Shown: positions 56,864-64,000 of the stretch, one piece after another
Layout of the letters: the number at the start of each line of letters is the position of its first letter
Position numbering within the stretch: position 1 is the stretch's first letter
NCBI GenBank assembly: GCA_000263395.1
Contig: AJXE01000003.1
Span: 62,001 to 126,000, forward strand
Origin: Stutzerimonas stutzeri TS44
GTDB lineage: Bacteria; Pseudomonadota; Gammaproteobacteria; Pseudomonadales; Pseudomonadaceae
Reading direction: 5' to 3'
DNA: 64,000 nt
Position numbers and translations under genes: made by a program
Notes under the pieces: generated by a model
What the model saw: the letters and a program-made list of their open reading frames with translations, nothing else
What the model was told of the DNA's origin: nothing
Databases searched by the model: none

Positions 56864-56947
56864 CTCGAGACTCCCGTCAATTGCTCGCGAATCTGCCACT
56901 CCGCACAGCGCGTGCCTCACCTGCCATCAACGCTGGTATTGGGGCAT

Positions 56948-56976
56948 AAAAAAAGCAGCCCGCAGGCTGCTTTTTT
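56948..56976. terminator. Terminator after rplS
   Basis: GCAGCC (56955-56960) pairs with GGCTGC (56965-56970), flanked by A run (56948-56954) and T run (56971-56976). It ends the ribosomal operon on the minus strand. Confidence 0.88.
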
Positions 56977-56995
56977 CGTGCATCGAAATCCGTCC

Positions 56996-57346
56996 TCAGG
57001 ACAGCTTTTCCTTGATGCGGGCGGCCTTGCCGGACAGGTCGCGCAGATAGTACAGCTTGGCCTTGCGCACGTCGCCGCGGCGCTTGACGCTCAGGCTGTC
57101 GACGACCGGGCTGTAGGTCTGGAAGGTACGCTCGACGCCCACGCCGTTGGAGATCTTGCGCACGGTGAAGGCACTGTTCAGGCCGCGGTTGCGCTTGCCG
57201 ATCACCACGCCTTCGAAGGCTTGGAGGCGCTGACGATCGCCTTCCTTCACCTTCACCTGGACGATCACGGTGTCGCCCGGGGCGAACGCCGGGATTTCTT
57301 TGTTCATCTGCTCGGCTTCGAGCTGCTGGATGATCTTGTTGGTCAT
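56996..57346 (-). CDS. rplS: 50S ribosomal protein L19
   Basis: A 116-aa 50S subunit protein at the 30S-50S interface. Starts [18 protein letters not shown], includes [16 protein letters not shown] and [13 protein letters not shown]. Last gene of rpsP-rimM-trmD-rplS. Confidence 0.98.
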   Translation of the reverse strand: MTNKIIQQLEAEQMNKEIPAFAPGDTVIVQVKVKEGDRQRLQAFEGVVIGKRNRGLNSAFTVRKISNGVGVERTFQTYSPVVDSLSVKRRGDVRKAKLYYLRDLSGKAARIKEKLS

Positions 57347-57394
57347 GCTGTGCTCCTAAGACAAGTCCTTACGGCCTGCCATCGATACGTTGCG

Positions 57395-58147
57395 TTAACT
57401 ATCGTCCCGCTGGCGGATGTATTCCTCCAGCAGCTTCTGTTCTTCTCCAGAAAGCGAGCGGCTATCCAGAAGATCGGCACGGCGCTCCCAGGTTCTCCCG
57501 AGGGACTGCTGCAAGCGCCAGCGCCGGATGTGTTCATGGTTGCCGCTGAGCAGCACCTCAGGAACACGTTTGTCCGCATACACCTCCGGTCGCGTGTAAT
57601 GCGGGCAGTCGAGCAGGCCGTCGGTAAACGAATCCTCCTCGGCGGAATCAGCATGGCCCAACGCTCCGGGGAGCAGACGGGTCACTGCGTCGATCAGCAC
57701 CATCGCCGGCAGCTCGCCACCGGACAGCACATAGTCGCCGATCGACCATTCCTCATCGACGTGCGCCTCGATGAAGCGTTCGTCAATGCCTTCATAGCGG
57801 CCAGCGATGAGGATCAATGCCTCCTCGTTCGCCAACTGCCGGACGTCCGCCTGTTTCAGCTGACGCCCCTGCGGCGAAAGGTAGATCACCTTCGCCGCGT
57901 CCCCTGCCGCATGACGCGCATCCGTCAGGGCACGCTCCAGCGGCTGGATCTTCATCACCATCCCGGGGCCGCCACCGAATGGCCGGTCATCCACGGTCTG
58001 GTGACGATCCTCGGTGTAGCTCCGCGGATTCCAGCAGCGCAGCTGCAGCAACCCCTGCTTGACCGCGCGACTGGTTATTCCGTAGTCGCGGATCGCAGCG
58101 AACATCTCCGGGAACAGGCTGATGACTTCAACGCGCAAACCAGGCAT
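57395..58147 (-). CDS. trmD: tRNA (guanine-N1)-methyltransferase
   Basis: Methylates G37 in several tRNAs and prevents frameshifting. The 250-aa SPOUT (knotted) protein has [39 protein letters not shown] and [18 protein letters not shown] at 58147 is the first good start after rimM, 5 bases from its stop. Confidence 0.97.
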   Translation of the reverse strand: MPGLRVEVISLFPEMFAAIRDYGITSRAVKQGLLQLRCWNPRSYTEDRHQTVDDRPFGGGPGMVMKIQPLERALTDARHAAGDAAKVIYLSPQGRQLKQADVRQLANEEALILIAGRYEGIDERFIEAHVDEEWSIGDYVLSGGELPAMVLIDAVTRLLPGALGHADSAEEDSFTDGLLDCPHYTRPEVYADKRVPEVLLSGNHEHIRRWRLQQSLGRTWERRADLLDSRSLSGEEQKLLEEYIRQRDDS

Positions 58148-58152
58148 GAGGC

Positions 58153-58689
58153 TCAGAAGTCCGCATCCCAGTCGACCCGCATCTCGCCCAGTTCCAGATC
58201 GACGCGCTGTACGCACTGATCGGTATAGGGCAGCAGTCGTTCCCGATCGTCCAGGCTGCCGGCACAAGGCTTGACCACCAGAACGTCATTGGCGCCGGTC
58301 TCGAGCAGATGATCGACAACGCCGAGCAGTTGCTCGAGCTGGTTGATGACCTTCAGGCCCTGGAGCTGGTACCAGTAGTACTCATCGCTGGCCAGCGCGG
58401 GCAGTTCCGCGCGCGGGATGCAGATTTCGAAATCCGCGTAGGAACGCGCGACCTCTCGATCATTCAGCCCTTTCAGCGACGCCACCAGGATCTTGCCCTG
58501 AAGGCGACCGCGGACCAGCTCGACCTGTTTGACCTCGTCACCTCGCCGCAGCGTCCAGTGACGGTAGTCGAGCAGGTTGTCGATCGGATCTGTAAAGGAG
58601 TAGACCTTCACGTCACCGCGCACGCCATGCACCGAAACGATCTTGCCGATGACGATCAGGTCCTCGGCCGGAGCAGACGTTGCGCTCAT
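58153..58689 (-). CDS. rimM: Ribosome maturation factor RimM
   Basis: Assists 30S head assembly with S19. The 178-aa protein has the N-terminal barrel ([20 protein letters not shown]) and the PRC-barrel C-terminal domain ([12 protein letters not shown]). It lies 5 bases after rpsP. Confidence 0.96.
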   Translation of the reverse strand: MSATSAPAEDLIVIGKIVSVHGVRGDVKVYSFTDPIDNLLDYRHWTLRRGDEVKQVELVRGRLQGKILVASLKGLNDREVARSYADFEICIPRAELPALASDEYYWYQLQGLKVINQLEQLLGVVDHLLETGANDVLVVKPCAGSLDDRERLLPYTDQCVQRVDLELGEMRVDWDADF

Positions 58690-58694
58690 GCGAT

Positions 58695-58946
58695 TCAGGC
58701 AGCAGCCTTGGCAGCTTCCTTCAGCAGCTGAGCAACACGCTCAGACGGCTGGGCGCCCTGGCTCAGCCAGTACGCGGCGCGTTCCTGGTTCACCGAAAGC
58801 TTCACTTCCGCACCGCTGGCGATCGGATTGAAGAAACCGATGCGCTCGACGAAGCGACCATCACGCGCACTGCGGCTGTTGGTCACGGTCAGGTGGTAGA
58901 AAGGGCGCTTCTTGGAGCCGCCACGGGCGAGACGAATAGTTACCAT
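58695..58946 (-). CDS. rpsP: 30S ribosomal protein S16
   Basis: An 83-aa protein starting [20 protein letters not shown], first gene of its operon. The 177 bases between it and ffh hold a short hairpin (59068-59083) but no clear T run. Confidence 0.98.
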   Translation of the reverse strand: MVTIRLARGGSKKRPFYHLTVTNSRSARDGRFVERIGFFNPIASGAEVKLSVNQERAAYWLSQGAQPSERVAQLLKEAAKAAA

Positions 58947-59123
58947 GTGAACATCGTTCCTGTAGTCGGTGCTAACTTAAGGCACACACTTAAAATGGGC
59001 CTAGGCCCGAAAGGCCGCGCATTTTACGAGTAAAAGCGACAACCTTCAAGCCGCCAGCCACAAGTAATCCCGGCGAGCCGGGAGTACCTTCTGACGAGCT
59101 GTCGTTCAAAGCGCGGCGCCGGC

Positions 59124-60500
<1,377 letters not shown>

Positions 60501-60663
60501 GAGGCGTTCCACGTTGGATGTGGTGAAGGCGGCGATTATAGAGACTCGGGGCGGCAGGCCGGTACCCCGACAATGATGCTTTTCATGTAAGCGACCTCCC
60601 GCCGCTTTTGCACCTTGGGGGTTTGTGCCACACTCACGGCCTTTCGAGTCGCTACCAGAACCT

Positions 60664-61464
60664 ATGCACCCTCTGCTGCCCAGCCTCACTGCCGCTCTTC
60701 TCTACGCTGGCGTCACGGGCTATCAAAGTTTGCGTCTGGCACAACGTTCCGTCCCGGACAAACGCCTGCTGCTCGTGCTCGGCGCGCTGGCGCTGCTGGC
60801 ACACGGGGCCAGCCTGTTCATGCAGCTGCTTTCGCCGAGCGGGCTGCACCTGGACTTCTTCAATGCCTCCAGCCTGATCGCCGCCGCCGTGATCCTGCTG
60901 ATCCTCCTGGCCCTGCAACGGATGCCGGTGGAGAACCTGCTGGTGCTGCTGTTTCCGCTCGGCGGTCTGACGGTTCTGTTCGCCCAGTTCGCGCCGACCG
61001 GCACTGCGCCGGCGATCGCCGAAGAAGCCGGCATCCTGGCGCACATCCTGTTGTCGATCCTGGCCTACGGCATGCTCACCATCGCGGTGTTCCAGGCGCT
61101 GTTGCTGCTGCTGCAGGATCATCACCTGAAGAACAAGCACCCATCCGGTCTGATCCGCAACTTCCCACCGCTGCAAACCATGGAAAGCCTGCTGTTCGGC
61201 TTCCTCTGGGCCGGCTGGCTGCTGCTGTCGGCTTCGCTGCTGTCCGGCTGGCTGTTCCTCGACGACCTGTTCGCCCAGCACCTGGTGCACAAGACCCTGC
61301 TATCGGTAGTCGCCTGGGTGGTCTTCGGTCTGCTGCTGTGGGGCCGCCACCAACTCGGCTGGCGTGGCTACAAGGCCATTCGCTGGACCCTGGTCGGCTT
61401 CTGCCTGCTGATGCTGGCGTACTTCGGCAGCAAGCTCGTTCGCGAATTCATCCTGCACATCTAG
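60664..61464 (+). CDS. CcsA-like cytochrome c assembly family membrane protein
   Basis: A 266-aa protein with about eight membrane helices, similar to YpjD/CcsA-type proteins that handle haem (ILAHILLSILAYGMLTIAV and HLVHKTLLSVVAWVVFGLLL with histidines typical of haem-handling helices). The function in pseudomonads next to ffh is not established. ATG at 60664 lacks a strong ribosome site. It diverges from ffh. Confidence 0.82.
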   Translation: MHPLLPSLTAALLYAGVTGYQSLRLAQRSVPDKRLLLVLGALALLAHGASLFMQLLSPSGLHLDFFNASSLIAAAVILLILLALQRMPVENLLVLLFPLGGLTVLFAQFAPTGTAPAIAEEAGILAHILLSILAYGMLTIAVFQALLLLLQDHHLKNKHPSGLIRNFPPLQTMESLLFGFLWAGWLLLSASLLSGWLFLDDLFAQHLVHKTLLSVVAWVVFGLLLWGRHQLGWRGYKAIRWTLVGFCLLMLAYFGSKLVREFILHI

Positions 61465-61481
61465 CTACTCAGGACAGCCAC

Positions 61482-62753
61482 GTGGAACATCTACATCCCG
61501 GCCTGGTGGTCGGACTGCTGGTTTTCCTGATCCTGTGCTCCGCATTCTTTTCCGGCTCCGAAACCGGAATGCTCAGCCTCAACCGCTACCGTCTGCGGCA
61601 TCGTGCCAGAGAAGGCCATCGTGCAGCCCGTCGCACCATCGACCTGCTGGCGCGGCCGGATCGACTGCTGGGTACCATTCTGGTCGGCAACAATTTCGTC
61701 AACATCCTTGTCTCCTCGATCGCAACAGCGACTGCCGTGCAGCTGTGGGGCGAGGTCGGCATCGCCATCGCCACCCTCGGCGTGACGATCCTGCTGCTGA
61801 TCTTCGGTGAAATCGCGCCCAAGACCTTTGCCGCACAGCGCCCCGAGGTGGTGGCCTATCCGGTCAGCCTGCCGCTGGCCGTGCTGCAGAAGGTGCTATT
61901 CCCGGTGGTCGCCCTGCTCGGCTGGATCAGCAACGGCCTGCTCAGGCTGCTCGGCGCCGATCCGACCGCCAAGAGCAGCGACAGCCTGTCCAGCGAGGAA
62001 TTGCGCAGCGTAGTGCGTGAATCCGGCAGCGATCTGCCGCTGAATCGCCAGAGCATGCTGCTCGGCATCCTCGATCTGGAGCGGGTGACGGTCGACGACA
62101 TCATGATCCCGCGCAACGAGGTCAACGGCATCGATCTCGAAGAAGATCTGGAAACCATCATCGGCCAGTTGCGCACGACCTCGCACACCCGCCTGCCGGT
62201 GTTCCGCAAGGACATCAACCAGGTCGAAGGCATCGTCCACATGCGGCACATCGCCCGCCTGCTCAGCCATGACCAGCTGACCCGCGACAGCCTGCTCGAG
62301 GCCTGCAGCCCGCCCTACTTCGTGCCGGAGAACACCCCGCTCTCCACCCAGTTGCTGAACTTCCAGAAACACAAACGCCGCATCGGCATCGTCGTCGACG
62401 AGTACGGCGATGTGCTGGGCATCGTCACCCTGGAGGACATCCTCGAGGAGATCGTCGGCGAATTCAGCAACCAGGACGCCCTGCGCAGCCCGGACATCCA
62501 CCCTCAGGAGGACGGCACGCAGGTGATCGATGGCGCCGCCTACCTGCGCGAGATCAATCGCGCGCTCGGCTGGCAGTTGCCCTGCGACGGCCCGAGAACC
62601 CTCAATGGCCTGATTACCGAAGCCCTCGAACACATTCCTGACAGCGGCATCTGCCTGCAGATCGGCCACTATCGGCTGGAAATCCTGCAGGCTGCGGACA
62701 ACCGGGTGAAAAGCGTCCGCGCCTGGGCCATCGAGCCTCCTCGAGACGAGTAA
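61482..62753 (+). CDS. CNNM/CorC family transporter-associated protein (DUF21, CBS)
   Basis: A 423-aa protein with an N-terminal DUF21 membrane domain (FLILCSAFFSGSETGMLSLN), two CBS domains in the middle (VDDIMIPRNEVNGID and GIVVDEYGDVLGIVTLEDIL) and a C-terminal CorC_HlyC domain. Members export Mg2+ or respond to divalent cations. GTG at 61482 follows AGGA by 8 bases; a longer frame would run across the CcsA-like gene. The downstream gene is purT, convergent. Confidence 0.9.
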   Translation: MEHLHPGLVVGLLVFLILCSAFFSGSETGMLSLNRYRLRHRAREGHRAARRTIDLLARPDRLLGTILVGNNFVNILVSSIATATAVQLWGEVGIAIATLGVTILLLIFGEIAPKTFAAQRPEVVAYPVSLPLAVLQKVLFPVVALLGWISNGLLRLLGADPTAKSSDSLSSEELRSVVRESGSDLPLNRQSMLLGILDLERVTVDDIMIPRNEVNGIDLEEDLETIIGQLRTTSHTRLPVFRKDINQVEGIVHMRHIARLLSHDQLTRDSLLEACSPPYFVPENTPLSTQLLNFQKHKRRIGIVVDEYGDVLGIVTLEDILEEIVGEFSNQDALRSPDIHPQEDGTQVIDGAAYLREINRALGWQLPCDGPRTLNGLITEALEHIPDSGICLQIGHYRLEILQAADNRVKSVRAWAIEPPRDE

Positions 62754-62777
62754 GCAACACTCGGCTCGAATGCCTGC

Positions 62778-63959
62778 CTAGAGCTGAATCCTGACCGCCG
62801 CAGCGGCGCGTTGCGCCTTTGTCCGCGCCGCATCGAGCGACACGTCGCGCGCCAGCGCCACACCCATGCGCCGTTGACCGCTGACACCCGGCTTGCCGAA
62901 CAGCCGCAGCGACGTGTCCGGCTCACACAGCGCGCCTTCCAGATTGCCGAAGCAGACCTCGGTCGACTCGCCCTCCGCCAGGATGACGGCCGAGGCGCAG
63001 GGGCCGAACTGGCGAATCGCCGGAATCGGCAAGCCGAGAATCGCCCGCGCATGCAAGGCGAATTCCGAGAGATCCTGCGATACCAGCGTCACCAGGCCGG
63101 TGTCGTGCGGGCGCGGCGAAATCTCGCAGAACCAGACCTGCTCACCCTTGATGAACAGCTCCACACCGAACACGCCACGGCCACCCAGCGCGTCGGTCAC
63201 CGCCAGCGCGATGCGCTCGGCCTCGGCAAGCGCCGCAGCGCAAACCGGTTGTGGCTGCCAGGACTCCTGGTAATCGCCCTTTTCCTGGCGATGGCCGACC
63301 GGTTGGCAGAACGTGCTGCCACCGGCATGCCGCACGGTGAGCAGGGTGATCTCGTAATCGAAATCGACGAATCCCTCGACGATGACCCGCCCGCGCCCGG
63401 CACGCCCGCCGGCCTGGGCGTATTCCCAGGCGGCGTCGACGTCCGCTTCGCTGAGCAGCAGTGTCTGGCCTTTGCCGGAGGAGCTCATCACCGGCTTGAT
63501 CAGGCAGGGAAAGCCCAGCGCAAGTGCCGCCGCACGGCACTCGGCCAGCGAGCCGGCGAACCGGTAGGGCGACGTCGGCAGCCCCAGCTCCTCCGCCGCC
63601 AGGCGGCGAATGCCCTCGCGGTTCATGGTCAGCTGGGCCGCACGCGCAGTCGGGATCACGGTAAAGCCTTCGGCCTCCAGCTCGACCAGCGTTGCGGTGG
63701 CAATGGCCTCGATCTCCGGGACGATGTAGTGCGGCTGCTCCTGTTCGATCACCACGCGCAACGCCGCGCCATCGAGCATGTCGACCACGTGGGAGCGGTG
63801 CGCCACCTGCATGGCCGGCGCGTTGGCATAGCGATCCACCGCGATCACCTCTACGCCCAGACGCTGCAGCTCGATCACCAGTTCCTTGCCGAGTTCGCCG
63901 GAACCACACAGCAGGACGCGCGTGGCGCTGGCAGTCAGCGGGGTGCCAATTCGGGGCAT
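62778..63959 (-). CDS. purT: Formate-dependent phosphoribosylglycinamide formyltransferase
   Basis: Formyl transfer to GAR with formate and ATP in purine synthesis. The 393-aa ATP-grasp protein has [18 protein letters not shown] near the N terminus, [10 protein letters not shown] in the ATP-grasp, and [14 protein letters not shown] at the catalytic end. ATG at 63959 is chosen because GAGGA lies a few bases before; an ATG 15 bases earlier has none. The window ends shortly after. Confidence 0.95.
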   Translation of the reverse strand: MPRIGTPLTASATRVLLCGSGELGKELVIELQRLGVEVIAVDRYANAPAMQVAHRSHVVDMLDGAALRVVIEQEQPHYIVPEIEAIATATLVELEAEGFTVIPTARAAQLTMNREGIRRLAAEELGLPTSPYRFAGSLAECRAAALALGFPCLIKPVMSSSGKGQTLLLSEADVDAAWEYAQAGGRAGRGRVIVEGFVDFDYEITLLTVRHAGGSTFCQPVGHRQEKGDYQESWQPQPVCAAALAEAERIALAVTDALGGRGVFGVELFIKGEQVWFCEISPRPHDTGLVTLVSQDLSEFALHARAILGLPIPAIRQFGPCASAVILAEGESTEVCFGNLEGALCEPDTSLRLFGKPGVSGQRRMGVALARDVSLDAARTKAQRAAAAVRIQL

Positions 63960-64000
63960 GGAAATCCTCGTCATTCGTGAATCGGTAGCGCGCAGGACGC

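Noticed and set aside
59068-59083. Hairpin after ffh as an intrinsic terminator
   Set aside because: TCCCGGC/GCCGGGA has no T run on the minus strand, so I could not call a terminator.

Overview
The window looks like chromosomal DNA of a Pseudomonas relative, most likely the Stutzerimonas (P. stutzeri) group. It is GC-rich, uses GTG/TTG starts and ATGA overlaps freely, and its gene orders match those I know from P. aeruginosa: nadB-algU-mucABCD-lepA-lepB-rnc-era-recO-pdxJ, rnfABCDGE-nth, argG-motY-pyrC-rnt and thrC-hom-dsbC-xerD / rplS-trmD-rimM-rpsP-ffh-purT. The genus assignment is inference from gene content and protein character, not from a search. I saw no prophage, insertion sequence, CRISPR array, rRNA or tRNA.

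Layout. (1) 0.1-15.6 kb is a purine-use region: an NCS2 purine permease, a LysE exporter, a complete urate-to-glyoxylate pathway (puuD, uraH, uraD, puuE, alc, allA), a cation/proton antiporter, a Tsx-type nucleoside porin, a chemoreceptor, a small DMT transporter, a frameshifted periplasmic binding protein and a TetR regulator. Dyads of the form TTGT-N2-ACAA recur in the control regions of uraH/puuE, the porin, the chemoreceptor/DMT pair and the binding-protein/TetR pair, and suggest one local regulon. (2) 15.6-19.3 kb: a zinc-type TonB receptor (ZnuD) with a Zur-like box shared with a small divergent gene, then two lipoproteins. (3) 19.4-21.1 kb: cmoAB tRNA modification. (4) 21.1-35.3 kb: the pdxJ-recO-era-rnc-lepB-lepA housekeeping operon, the AlgU envelope-stress operon (algU-mucABCD) with two AlgU-type promoters, nadB, ygfX-sdhE and ygfZ. 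(5) 35.4-40 kb: an HDOD protein, a MITE-like element, ung, an orphan ligand-binding protein, a crotonase and a small secreted Tyr/Pro/Arg-rich protein. (6) 40.1-47.2 kb: the Rnf electron-transfer complex, whose RnfC has a long tail with 195-bp tandem repeats, then nth and a 59-codon PA3496-family gene. (7) 47.2-64 kb: gloA, argG, motY, pyrC-rnt, thrC, hom, dsbC, xerD, the ribosomal operon rpsP-rimM-trmD-rplS, ffh, a CcsA-like protein, a CorC-type protein and purT.

Noncoding structure of note: a diverged palindrome of about 740 bp at 2.24-2.98 kb made of nested hairpins; an inverted pair of short REP-like hairpins between alc and allA; a 142-bp element with terminal inverted repeats whose end lies on the ung stop codon; and a perfect 12-bp inverted repeat exactly at the frameshift in the binding-protein gene. 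Most genes are conserved housekeeping functions. The best candidate for something undescribed is the purine regulon that joins chemotaxis, outer-membrane uptake and ureide catabolism.
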